Made by a program: the position numbers and the translations under genes
Notes under the pieces: generated by a model
What the model was told of the DNA's origin: nothing
Seen by the model: only the letters and a program-made list of their open reading frames with translations
Databases searched by the model: none
Assembly (NCBI GenBank): GCA_015227615.1
Contig: JAALGZ010000013.1
Location: forward strand, 868,001-932,000
DNA from: Labyrinthula sp. Ha
Taxonomy: Eukaryota > Sar > Bigyra > Labyrinthulida > Labyrinthulaceae
Length of the DNA: 64,000 bases
Direction: 5' to 3'
Shown here: one piece after another, positions 35,723-48,434 of the stretch
How positions within the stretch are numbered: position 1 is the first letter of the stretch
How the letters are laid out: the number at the start of each line of letters is the position of its first letter

Positions 35723-36254
35723 ATGATAGACAAATCAAAAGTATTGAAGAATAGAGATGCAGCAACAAATCATGAAAGAGATGGATTTAATAAGAATAAA
35801 ACAGTTTTTGGTAAAATACTTCAAGGGAATCTACCAGCTAGAATAGTTTACGAGGATGATACCCTTCTTGCGTTCCGAGACATCTCTCCTGCGAGTGATA
35901 CACACTACTTAATAATTCCAAAGGAACATGTTTCAGATTACAAAGCTTTAAAACTTAGACATAAGGAGATGGTCCAGGATATGATTGATCTTGCAAACGC
36001 TTTGTATAATGTAGAGACTGGGGAAGATGGTGCAGCTGCAAGGCAAGAAGGAAACCTAAGCGTTGGGTTTCACCGACCCCCCTTGATTCAAGTATACCAT
36101 CTACATCTTCACGTTATTTGGCCCATGCCAGCAAAAAATATGTATCTTGTGTATGTTTTCTTATTTTTCTAGGTGGAAACGATTTCTCTTCCCTCAAGGA
36201 TATGGAAAACTATATAAGTCCCCAGAAGATATTCTAAGTGATCTACTTGAATAG
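35723..36254 (+). CDS. HIT-family protein, HINT3-like, copy 2
   Basis: Two exons, 35723-36141 and 36173-36254, with a 31-nt intron; 166 aa. Exon 2 reads [26 protein letters not shown]. Triad HLHLH sits in [14 protein letters not shown], preceded by GFHRPPL. The first 14 residues ([14 protein letters not shown]) are almost identical to copy 1, and the intron sits at the same codon in both, so they are true paralogues, not convergent. Predicted activity: nucleoside phosphoramidase or adenylate hydrolase (family knowledge). Lies about 250 bp downstream of the LINE tail. The stop is 45 bp from the stop of the convergent enolase gene. Confidence 0.87.
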
Positions 36255-36299
36255 GAGAACAGGTGTTCGAGAAAAATTTATAAATTAGAGCTTTTTTCT

Positions 36300-37708
<1,409 letters not shown>

Positions 37709-40560
37709 TTTCTATGAAAGAATGTGCGAATTTATACAGATCGATGTGGCATTACTCTTCATCTGGACATGAGACTGACTCCAATCCAGCGACAGAATTC
37801 GAGACTCATTTCTCGTTTCTATAAAATGGGCCACTCATTTCTCCAATTGTTTCTCGTTGGCTTCACCCTTTCTCGACTTCACGGAATTCTCGTAAAGCCT
37901 CATTTCTCGATGTTCGGTCTCGGTCCCTGCTCCAATCCTATAATTTTGAATCATTAAAAGCTGGAAAGCTTCTAAATAACCAACACGAACTATAACAGCC
38001 ACTATATTCTATTAGTTGTGGTCTTTCGCTTAATTCAATTAAAGAGTAAAGCAACTTTGTCGAAAAAAAGCTAGCAAGTTTTAGAATGACATCGTTTAGC
38101 TTTGTCGAACCTAAGAAAGTTGAACTACCAAATGTGTGCCTGGTGTCTTGTTGTGTACAAGACAAACATACTCTCTAATAAACAATTTTGCTTTTTCCTA
38201 TCTGAATGAATTCCCGAATAGACTTAAAGTCTTTAGAAAACTTTAAAGTCAGGCTTGATCGGAAAACGTCTTAGAAATGTCTAAATGTTGCAATTAGTAA
38301 TACAGGAATCGAAACGCTAATTGGATCAGTTGACACAAATGTGACAAAAGTTATGCACCATTTCATACAGGGTAATTCTTTGCCTGTGAGTAATATTTTT
38401 CAAAATGCTTGACACAAGAAAAAAGCCAATCACTCTGATACCTGGAATAATTTTAGGACTAACAACATTCACCTGACAATTCTTCAGAAGCCGTCGCTCT
38501 TATGGTCTTCTTGAGAATGGGAAATATTTAATTGACTAAATTAGCATGATATACAAAATATCCCACCTTTTTTTGTATGCATATTGGTTTTTGGAGAAAA
38601 GTATGTATTTTTATCTTGCTTAAACTTTAGGTTGTTTTGCCTCCCTTGGGTAAAAAATACAATATATATCGACTCTGTGATTTCTATTTATATAACGCTA
38701 CTTAGAGGAAAGCGGAGAAAACCTCTAAGACGTTTCGCATATCTAACTATTCTCAATGGACATAAAATACATATAACATAGAAATGTTTTTTGTATCGTA
38801 TTGTCATTATTTTCATGCTCCATCTTCTAAGCTCTTTGGCTCAACTTCGTTTTCTTAAGATCCGGACCGGTAATGGTTAATTAAAAGGAGCAATGACAAA
38901 ATATGTTACTGAGTTAATCAAGCAGATCAAAATTTTTACGATTTACTTTCTGCTAGTGAGATGAAGTCACTATGTTTTTAGGAAGGAGGGAAACAGATCA
39001 TGTGTATATTTTATTTGAAATACAATCGGTTCAAGCCTATGCTGATAAATGATATATATATATATATAAATAGAGTGTAACAACTCAGATTTCACTTAAG
39101 TTATTGGCTCTGCCTGCCTTTGAATTTGAAATAGAACCTGATAACAACAAAAGTACGCGGTGCATATGATTAAAAATACGTTCTAATAAACGAGAGGAGT
39201 TGTAATGGATAAGGCATTTTACTAACAAGAAAAAGGGTACCAAGAATAAAGACCTCTAGAACCTAGATATCAAGCATAAGATACTCCCAGCCATTTTATA
39301 ATGTACTCTGGAAAGTATTGCAACAAGTATGTTGCCCCATTGTTAGTGGCTGCATAGCAATAAGAGAATTCATTCAAGAATCATATGCTAACTCGATTAT
39401 TTTTCTGAATATCTCTTATTAAATAATAGTAGAATGTCAGTATCAACACCAAGAACAGTGGCATTGAATTGACCACACTTACCCCATTAGATTTAAACAT
39501 ATTCAAAGTTGCAGTAAGAAATCAATGATACATGTAGTTTATCCATGAAAACGTTGAAAGCGCTTTCTATCATTGCCATTTTTGTAGTTCTACGTAGTTA
39601 TTTACTCACTGTTTTGCTAGGAATATTTTTTAGTTCAGCGTGTACGACTCTAACAGGCCCTTTGGAATATAGGAACTGTGACAAAAAATATCAAATATTA
39701 GGCATAAAAATATATTAAGATAATGGTAGAGCTTAATTTAAATTGGTTTCCTCAAAGAGAGTCAGCAAGTTCATTCCATATTATGTGTGAGCAAATTTCC
39801 GGTAAGTGCCTAAAAGCTGTAATATTATTTATAATGAGCAGAGTGAAGTAAGCAAAGGTATGTGTAGCACTGGCTTCAAACAGTTTTAGTAAGGTAATTG
39901 GTTATTTTTTGGCAAAATTGATAAGTGAAAGAGATGGATCGTTAAATTTGCCGATAGAAACCTGGTGCAATCCTTATGTTTTCTATTTCTTGCAAATCTA
40001 ACTCCTTGGGTGTTTATTAGAGAAGGTGAAAGTTTTTTCCATTTATACAGCTTCCAACTAAATTAATGATTAACTCATAGTTAATATTAACAAAAAAAAT
40101 AAAACCTAAAGGCATTAAGGTATTCTTTTCTTTCTTTTGCTTTTTGGAATTGCACTTTTGATGGAACGGGCCTTCATGCAAATTGTAGACAGATGTTTTA
40201 ATTTCCCATCAAATTGGCTCTTAGTTTTCTGCAAAAGTCAAAAACTTATCTGACAATCTAAAATAATAGTTTTTTTATATACTCTGGATGCAGTTATATA
40301 ATGCACCTGTTTGGAACAATAGCTTAGCGTCATTGTTTCAGAACTTTGGGATCCTCCCCGTGGACTGCTTCCAGGAACGCTCTAAATGTGATTCTGAACT
40401 GCAATAAAAGAAATAGGAAAATGATTGAGTTAAAAACTTAAATTGATAGAATCTATTAATAAAATTATAATTTTAAGACCCTGCCTTTATATAGTTGCTC
40501 GTTGTGTATATTATTTATCCACTATCATTTGCATTGAGTTACGAGCTTCTCTTCACAGTA
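37709..40560. other. Gene-free stretch, 2.9 kb
   Basis: Short frames only. At 37800-37905 the word TCATTTCTC (followed by G or C) recurs three times with a further TTTCTCG between. A TATATA run lies at about 39052-39069. No gene or mobile element is recognised. Confidence 0.4.
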
Positions 40561-42299
40561 ATGCACCATGGTTTTAACTTGCTTCCCATGAGAAACTGCT
40601 ATAAATGCAATGGAAAAGAATATATTCTAAAGAAAAGAAACCCACAGAACAAAGAAGAGCCTGTTCCGGCTCTTTTAAAAATCCCATGCAAGGTCTGTTT
40701 ATATGAGAGAGAAAAGTTATATCCATTTGACAATCTACCGAAGACTTTCTCTGCATTAAACAAACAAACCTTACAGAGTATAGAGTTCACAATCGTTGGA
40801 GCTGGAATCGCAGGCGTTGCAGTTGCTATTGTGTTACTTAAACTTGGTTTTTCCGTAACAATCATTGAGAAAGATGATTCTTTTGATTCTAGAAGGCAGG
40901 GCTATGGTTTGACTATCCAACAGGCGTCAAAATCTCTGCGAGAACTTGGAGTGGAAATCTCTCTAGACACTATTTCTACAACACATTACGTGTTTACAGA
41001 AAAAGGAGAGATATTGGGATACTTTGGATCTAACTTTTCAAAATATTTCCAACGCTATTTACAAGGAGAAAAGTTTGAAGACAACGAGAAGATAAAACAG
41101 AGTACCAAGTACGCTGGAAAAGGAAACTATAATGCACACATCCCCCGTCAAGAATGTATAATTTTATTTTGTGTTTACTTCTAGTAAGAAAACTTCTTTT
41201 GGATAAATTGATGAGTATTGAAACAAGATGCTTACGGCTTCTTTGGAGAACAAGCTTTGTAAACTTAGAACCTACAGGGAAGCGAGTCAAGATCTGCATG
41301 GGCATAGAAGGCGATCAGAATTTTCTGGAAACTGATTTTCTTCTGGCGTGCGATGGGATCTACTCCTCAGTCAGAGAACAGGTGGAACCGCAAAAACTTT
41401 CCTTTCTACACTGCGTTGTTATTCTAGGTATAAGCGACTATCAACATCCCCTTCTGCCGAAAAGAGTGTTTGAAACGAACGACGGAGAAACACGACTGTA
41501 TGTGATGCCGTTCAAGAATGTCCCTCTTTCCTCCGATATCTCTAACCCAGCTCTGGTTCAGCTTGAGTCGTATACTACAATGTGGCAGCTATCTTTCAAG
41601 GTATCAACTGAAGCTGAAGCAAAGAGAATTTCTTCTTCAGCTCATTCTCTCATTGAAGAGGCCTTACGCAGATGTGCTCATTGGCATGAACCTGTGCCTG
41701 AATTGATTAAACACACGGAAGTGGGTCGAGTGTCTGGGCATCCTGTGTATGATAGACCCCTCTTTGATCCAGAAACAACAAAGGAGTTGCTAAAAGAAAA
41801 GGAACTTGAGAATAGTGTGGCTTTTCTCGGTGATGCTGCTCATCCAATGAGCCCCTTTAAAGGACAAGGTGCAAACCAAGCTCTGCTAGATGCTTCCCTT
41901 CTGGGTCATCAAGTTCTTTCCGGGCTAGACTCCTTCTTCAAGAAAGATACAAATCCATCACGACAAAGTATCATAGAGGAGCTTAAGAAGCATGTTGAAG
42001 TCTATCACGAGAAAATGTCTTTTCGATCTCGTTCCAAGGTTCAAATGTCCAAAGATGCTGTCAATGATCTGCATTCCCCATCTGCCGTTGCTGTTGGAGA
42101 TATTTGCGAAAACTCAGAAGCAGAACTGCGTGAAAGAATAGGCTCATATGGTTCCATAACAAAATACTTGACTTCTTTAAACATCACAGCACAATCCGCA
42201 AAACACGCAAACCTTGATGAACTTGTCATCGACGCCTGCGGATGCGGTAGTCACCCACATAAACTTCATGTGGACAAGATCAAATACTCTAGAAAATAA
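40561..42299 (+). CDS. FAD-dependent monooxygenase with N-terminal CxxC pair
   Basis: Two exons, 40561-41155 and 41185-42299, with a 29-nt intron; 569 aa. N-terminal zinc-ribbon-like CYKC...CKVC (about 12-48) precedes a dinucleotide fold FTIVGAGIAGVAVAIVL (about 75-92) ending in the Glu of IIEKD. Also seen: DGIYSSVREQV and the second FAD motif GDAAHPMSPFKGQGANQALLDA (about 415-436). These identify the PHBH-type group A flavin monooxygenase fold, which hydroxylates small aromatic or lipid-like substrates with NAD(P)H and oxygen. A short Cys/His-rich tail CGCGSHPHKLH ends the protein. Upstream in-frame sequence lacks ATG (TTG at 40495), so ATG 40561 is chosen; a 5' exon is possible, since CTTCTCTTCACAG sits just before. 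Substrate unknown. Confidence 0.85.
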
Positions 42300-42326
42300 C
42301 TATAAAACCGTTTAATCCTTTGTTTT

Positions 42327-43280
42327 CTAACGGTTAAACTTTGTCCTGTCCTGTTTCGCTTGAACAGCAGCTCGATCTTGTTTGAAAGCCTCGAGAGCAT
42401 CAAAACGAGCTTTTTCAGCAAGAGCCTTTTCCCTTTTTCTATCTCTATATTTTTTAATTTCTCTGTCCTTTTTATTTTCATGCTCTTCTACCTTTGATGT
42501 TTGCTCTATTTCAACAAGTGACGTTTCCATAGATATTTTCGTTACCAAAAGAGTCGTTCGAAAAATATTTAAAGCTTTAATTTTTCTTGAAGTCTGGGAA
42601 AAACCGAGTTCATTTTGCTTCGGGCTACTTGAAGCCGGGGTTACCTTAAACTTGTCTGTTTCTTTTTTATATGATTTTGGTATAATATTCTCAATGAAGT
42701 TTTTCAAGTCATCAAGAGTTTCTTCCTGATGAAAAAGAACATCAAAAGTTTCCCTCTTCAATAGAACTTGGAAGATATTTCTAAACCCAGCAAACTTAAT
42801 CCTTATCTTTTGATAGTTCTTTTCCCTTAAGTTGTTTTTTAGAATATTGTGATTCATGTTTGAAACAATTTTTTTCAATATGTTGAGTGTTTGCTGATAG
42901 GTTTCCTTAGATAACTTAAACTTGTAAACCTTTTCTTTCGGAATAAATGTTCCTTCCTTTTCTTTATGATTCAAATCCTTAAACTCCTTCGGCTGGGTAA
43001 CTTTGACAAATCCAAGACAAAAAAGAAGTAAAGAAAATTCTGGTTGTTTCTCAAATACTTCATTTATAGTTTTATTATCACACCTAAGTTGCTTCAAGTC
43101 AAAACTTTCGCCAGATATAATCTGATGTTTGTGTTCTTCCAACTCTTGAACCTTGTCACTAAGAATCCGTGAGGTGACTTTAAGAGATTTAAAAATTAGT
43201 TCTTTCTTTGATTTGGATCCCCATATGATCCTTGCAAATTCGTTTGATAAATCTTGTTCAGTATGGTTTTTCATTTTCAT
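42327..43280 (-). CDS. PUB-domain protein, probably two PUB domains
   Basis: 317 aa from ATG 43280 (upstream in-frame sequence has only TTG, then a stop). Residues about 125-190 fit the PUB (PNGase/UBX-associated) pattern: QQTLNILKKIVSNMNHNIL, then NYQKIRIKFAGFRNIFQVL, then FDVLFH. An earlier stretch at about 28-92 (KSLKVTSRILSDKVQELEE, CDNKTINEVFEKQPEFSLLLFCLGF) looks like a second, more diverged copy. The C-terminus is a charged helix (REIKKYRDRKREKALAEKAR through FKQDRAAVQAKQDR) as found after PUB in plant and protist proteins. PUB domains bind the tail of the AAA ATPase p97/Cdc48, so a role in ubiquitin-dependent protein handling is likely (inference). Tail to tail with the monooxygenase, 27 bp apart. 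Confidence 0.55.
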   Translation of the reverse strand: MKMKNHTEQDLSNEFARIIWGSKSKKELIFKSLKVTSRILSDKVQELEEHKHQIISGESFDLKQLRCDNKTINEVFEKQPEFSLLLFCLGFVKVTQPKEFKDLNHKEKEGTFIPKEKVYKFKLSKETYQQTLNILKKIVSNMNHNILKNNLREKNYQKIRIKFAGFRNIFQVLLKRETFDVLFHQEETLDDLKNFIENIIPKSYKKETDKFKVTPASSSPKQNELGFSQTSRKIKALNIFRTTLLVTKISMETSLVEIEQTSKVEEHENKKDREIKKYRDRKREKALAEKARFDALEAFKQDRAAVQAKQDRTKFNR

Positions 43281-43349
43281 CTTCTGTTTCAAGAAAGACT
43301 TATTCCTATATTATTTTTGATGACGTGGCACATAGAAATAATATTATAA

Positions 43350-44400
43350 CTAGGGGTGCAGTCTGAGAAAATTTCTCATTGAAAATTCCCAAACTTTACG
43401 TAAATATTTTCTCAGAAGTTTCTCACAACTGTTCAAGAATTTCTCAGGAATGTCTTGAAAATTACTCAAAAGGCCATACAACCCATTGTGCATGTAACCA
43501 CCTTGATGTGTGGTTTGATTTATTGATAACTTATCAATAGATTGTTTACCCAAATTTTTCTTATTGACAATCATTAATACCAATAAAACTGTTTTGCTTC
43601 ATTATTGATAATCCTTTTATTATCAATACACAATTGAGCAACATAATCCTGAGCTATAGAGTTTCACTATTATATTTTTTTGCATCTTATGAAAACCTAT
43701 ATAAAATGACCATATGCCCCATCAATAACCGGAGAGTATAATGCAGTTGGTTCACACAGTGCATTTTTTAATGATTTTCATACAGATCAACAAGAAAAAA
43801 TATTTTTTCCTTAGAAACTTGAGCTAAGGCCTTTTGACCCAACCTTGTAAAGATAATCAATTGACAATCAGAATAAATCCATAATCATTTGATAAGGAAA
43901 AAAAACTTAATTTTCTCACCAATCTTCAAAAAACAACACAATTAGAAAATAATAATTAATGATAAATTTAATCAAACCCTTTGCCTAAGCCCACCTTACC
44001 ACTAAAGCCGCAGGGAACCGAAGACTTTCAAAGAAAATTAAGTTTCTAAAACATATGGTTGTTTCCAGATTTATCGGAATTTTTTATAGTTTCGCGCAAA
44101 TGTTATAGGAGCAAAAGATGTAAACTGTGGGATTAGATAAGAGCCGCTTGTGCCCCATGTGCTGGTGCTATTCTCAGAGCTTCTAATTTCTTACTCAAAT
44201 TTTGGATTCCTATTCGATAAAGCTAATCAATAATTATTTGATAATTGTTTTGAATCTGATTGTCAGTAAGAGAATGTGGATTTTATTTCTTTCCAAATTA
44301 TTCTAGTTTTATTCTGATTATCAATTAATAATCAGTAATTAATGAGAATTGTCTTGATATTATCAACTATTAGCACATTGAAAAATAGCAGTATAATAAT
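43350..44400. repeat. AT-rich dispersed repeat copy 3 with an inverted second half
   Basis: Starts near TAGGGGTGCAGTCTGAGAAA (43353). Contains TTTATTGATAACTTATCAAT and GACAATCATTAATACCAAT (about 43518-43580, like 18.95-19.01 kb) and AGATAATCAATTGACAATCAG (43852-43872, like 19.25 kb). At about 44200-44280 lies a stretch whose reverse complement (ATCAGATTCAAAACAATTATC) matches 19325-19345, so at least two units lie in opposite orientation. Possibly a foldback or nested pair. End boundaries are uncertain; CTACACCCTTA at about 44526-44536 could be the other terminus. Confidence 0.4.
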
Positions 44401-46840
44401 TGTTTGATATATTATTAGTAGAAAAGATAAGATCCTACTCAAAATATATATAGAAGATTTTTCAGTTACTCTAAGTCAAAGAAAAACTTCTTAGTATTCC
44501 GTTCGAATCACGGTGAGAGCATATGCTACACCCTTAATTATAAGAATTCAGAAGAATAATGGGGATTTCCAACTTTGCTTAACTTAGTCTGAAAGCAAAA
44601 AATTCCTGTTTCAGATGAGATTAGAAATGAAAAATAGTCGTCTGATAAAGCACTGAAGATATCTTACTGTTGCTACTGTAGCTAAGGTACATTTGTTGCA
44701 GCAAAAGTTGAGCTGTGAAGAAGAGAGTTAGACGATTTGAGTGTTACGAAGGTATTTATCTGAACACTGGTGTTTACAGTATAGTCAGTAGCCTAACAGC
44801 CCCATTGACAAAGAGTTCTTAATATTTTGAGAAGATTGGTGCCCCTTGGCTACTTTCATCTGCTCTTGTTTTGAGTATGAAAGTCTTGGAGTGATACGTA
44901 TTTTAACTTCTTGTTTTTTTCTTTCGTACGAGTGAGATCGGTGATGTAATCTTAGAAGCCTCGATAAAAAATACTTAATTATAAGATAGGCATTTTCTAA
45001 CAATTATGTTTTCTTTCGTGCAGTAGCAGATACTTTTGTGCTGTACATCATCAGCTGATGTTGACTATATGAAGACAGTCCTTAGCATGGCTGTCGCCAT
45101 ACTAGGCTTTGGAAATCCTCACAGCTTTTGAATTTGAATAATCTCTGTTCATATTTCTCTAAGATTTTCACTACATACCTCTTGTCAAAGAGCTATATTA
45201 ATACCTAGGTAGACGATGTGGAACCTCTTGCGAAAACAAAATCTTAAAATATCTTGACTATACTTAATACACAGTGGAAGGTTTAGCGGCAAATCCTGAG
45301 CAAGAAACAAATCTCTAGAACTTGTTTTCATCCAGATGATGACCATCATACACAGAATGTAAATTGAAGTATTCGAAAGACAACTTTTTGCTGAATATGA
45401 AAAAAGATAAGATAAATGTTGAGAATATATTACTTAGAGCATAACATGGGAAGTATTTAGGATGAACACCAGTGAAAGTGAATTATTATGAACAATAGAT
45501 TTTAAACTGATTGCTGAAATTCAGCTCTTTGCTAAAAAGGTGAAAACATAAAAACGACAGATTATTCCTCATTTTGTACTGATAGTTCAACCATTGTCCT
45601 GTTACTTTTAACTAGTCATTGGAGAAACTCTTTCATTAGAGGGTGTAGAGGTGCAAAATTGGGTTAACTGAGAATATAAGTCACGAAAACGTACTAATAA
45701 TCTATTGAACACGAGGAAACAGCTCGTATTTGGGATATCATGGAGAAATAGGAGTAGCTAAACACCAAAATATGTATTTATAAAAATTGAAGCTGATATG
45801 TTCTTGGAACAAACCCATAATTTCCTAATTCTATGTATTTTATTGGATAGAATCTTAATTATCCCAGATGCATTTACTACAGCTTCCTAGCTTTAAGGGT
45901 TTCTACCTGGCCGCTGAAATATTAAGTTTTTCAATAATTAAACCTGTGTCAATGAAATAAGCCCAAGTTTCAACAAATGAGATGAATATACATGTATACC
46001 CAAAAGTTTGAACAACTTTTTGATGCCTTAAGGATATAAAACTTGATATTCTGCGCATACAAGTCTCCAAATAATAACGGAAGTTACTCTTGTTGTATCG
46101 GTTTCTACTACGGTTCTTCAAATATGAAAACAGAGAATGGGTGATCACAGTTACTTCCATTAAGGGTGCTAAGGTACTATTTTTAGACAAGATAGAACAA
46201 AAATAGAATATGCCAAAAAACTTAACTTTATTAAATTGGTTACGACAGATGACGCGCTGTGTATTAACACACCAACTGCTGTGCCCTTTTACTAAAATGA
46301 ATTATGGATATAACTCCCTGTGTTTCTCATATTAATATCTACTGTCATACTCTTTTAATTCTAGCCTTTTTTTCTACACCCCACACTTTAACCTGAATGA
46401 AAGAAACACAGTTTCAGCTAGACCTTGTAGGTGAGTAATAGAAGTTCAACCTCTTTCTGTGCGCTTAGTAAGCCATTTTCTAGTTTTCGTGCATCCAAGG
46501 GCCTCCATGATATAAGAAACTTTTAGGTGTTCTATTGGAATCAATATTTTTCATTATGACACTTGCTCTGGCTATTTTGGCACTTCAATCTGCCTCATAT
46601 GGTTAGAAAAAAACATATAACATAGCTTAGACTAAGCTTTGAAAAACTAGGTTCTGTTGCGTATGAATGTATTTCTGGGATAAGATATATTTATTTACTG
46701 CTGTTGGTCATGATCATAATTTTACCCCGTTTGAAAACTTTCTCTTTTAGGTTTATTCAAGAGAAGAAGTTCATTTATAGACAGCTATTTCATATATTTG
46801 TTCTCCTTCAAACCGAGCTCTTATTCAGGTTCCTCTAGCT
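44401..46840. other. Gene-free stretch, 2.4 kb
   Basis: No long frame, no recognised RNA gene or repeat on either strand. Confidence 0.4.
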
Positions 46841-46841
46841 A

Positions 46842-47320
46842 GGGGTGCCGTTTGAAGAAAAAAACCAATGCAAATGATTTTATCAAAATTTTTGAGTTTT
46901 GATACTTTTTTGGCGTTTTGATATTCTTCAAATGATGTTTGAGTTTTTTTGCGAAATATCAAAATGTCTCGAATGATATTTGGGCAACGTGGCTAAGCAC
47001 CAAAATGCCCAGATATTTTTCTTATTTAATTTTTGCGCCTTTTGAAAACCTTGGCAAGTGAACCAGGCGCCCCGAGAATATCCTGTGAACATATGGGATC
47101 AGAAATATATTTCCGGGAAGGGCGTTGCCTACAATGCTTCTATTTAAACAAAGTACTGAGACGAACAACCTTGTGGGCCACATTGCCAAAATATCAAATG
47201 ATATTCATCAAATCATCAAAACTAAATCAAAGTAACTGGGTAAAAACTCAAACTCACTCAGAGTAAAATCGAAATTCTCAAAACTCTTTCGATATATAAT
47301 GTTAATATCAAACGGCAGCC
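46842..47320. mobile_element. Non-autonomous DNA transposon (MITE-like), 479 bp, TA target duplication
   Basis: Terminal inverted repeats GGGGTGCCGTTTGA (46842-46855) and TCAAACGGCAGCCC (47307-47320) match at 13 of 14 positions and are flanked on both sides by TA (46840-46841 and 47321-47322). Internal sequence is rich in repeated ATATCAAA/TTTTGATA words on opposite strands and encodes nothing convincing. TA duplication fits Tc1/mariner- or PIF/Harbinger-type mobilisation; the family is not decided. Because the ends are nearly identical, insertion was probably not very old. Confidence 0.65.
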
Positions 47321-47340
47321 CTACTTGTAACAGCTTATTG

Positions 47341-48060
47341 TTCCACTCATCTTTGGATCTTCTTTTGCTGTCTGGAGAGTCTCTTTTTAAATGCTTCGGA
47401 TGACTTGGTACGGCGTAATGTAGTCATCTAAATCTTCTTGAATAAGAATAATGCTTCCATTTTGAGCTAAGAAGTCGGTTTTATTTTGTTTGATGTGCTG
47501 CTTCATAGACGTGAGTTTGCGTTGGGATATGAAGTTAAAGATCTTCATGACCAGTTGTAGCTCCTAGCAAATTGTGCCAATGAATTTGGCAAAGCACTTT
47601 TACATTTTGTGGAGCTGCATCGAACCGTTTATGGCACCTAGGAAGAGCGGTACAGGTACTTGCAACATCAAAGTTGTAAAATTCTGTTTCGAACTCTCCA
47701 TGACAATGCCAATATACACTTTTGCACTAAACATGAAACAGTGGGAAGCAAGGTTCCGCCAAAATGGGTGACCCCAAAAGATTTTCCAGTTCAAGAGTAG
47801 TGCCTTCCTCTAAAGTAATGTCCAATCATCTTAAGCTGTGTTTGAAGATCTTTAGTATCTGAGGTTGATCCGATTAAGAATGCTTTTTGACAATGGAAGC
47901 TTCAATTAGGCCAGCTATGTTGAAACCATTATTCGAAACCTAGGTGCTCTTAGTTTTCTGTATGATTCAAATTTTACGCAGTATTAACTTAATTTGAAGG
48001 TAATCAACCATTGGCGAAGTAACAACAAGTATCCTGGTGAGATGAAGGAGTGAAACTCAT
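47341..48060 (-). pseudogene. Degenerate coding-like stretch, origin unknown
   Basis: The minus strand shows consecutive protein-like segments in shifting frames (for example KIFNFISQRKLTSMKQHIKQ and ASIVKKAFLIGSTSDTKD), as expected from a decayed gene. I could not assign a family; host gene or mobile-element origin are both possible. Broken in several places. Confidence 0.3.
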
Positions 48061-48434
48061 TTGATTTTGTAGGGAATGGCTGAACAAGGAAAGAGTTATT
48101 GATAGTTTTCTAGCATATAGTAACTTGCACCAACTAACACTCAATAACAATTATGAATTGAAGTATGGCCGGGCTCGAACCAACCGTGTTTTAATATATC
48201 CCACAAAGTTACAAAGTCCCGATTATAGAACATAATAAATTTCCCACATTTTCCCTGTTACCTTGATTTCTCCCGGCGAGACATCCGATATATTTTATTA
48301 CACGAACAGCAGCCTATCCCAAGTTGACGCAAACGGCCCAGTCTACATTGCTCTTAAGAAATTCAAATAATTTAATCGTTTACTGCATCGAACCTGTACG
48401 AACTAAACAGAAAAATAGAAATAAAACTCGATCC

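Noticed and set aside
40495-40560. Upstream extension of the monooxygenase from a TTG
   Set aside because: Non-ATG start; an ATG at 40561 lies directly before the first Cys pair, and the extension looks like 5' UTR or intron.
48165-48235. Possible minus-strand tRNA, because GGTTCGAGCC resembles a T-arm
   Set aside because: No matching acceptor stem or D-arm could be found at the right distance.
48324-48434. Upstream extension of the WD40-RGS protein from a TTG
   Set aside because: No ATG in this stretch; ATG 48435 is the first standard start.
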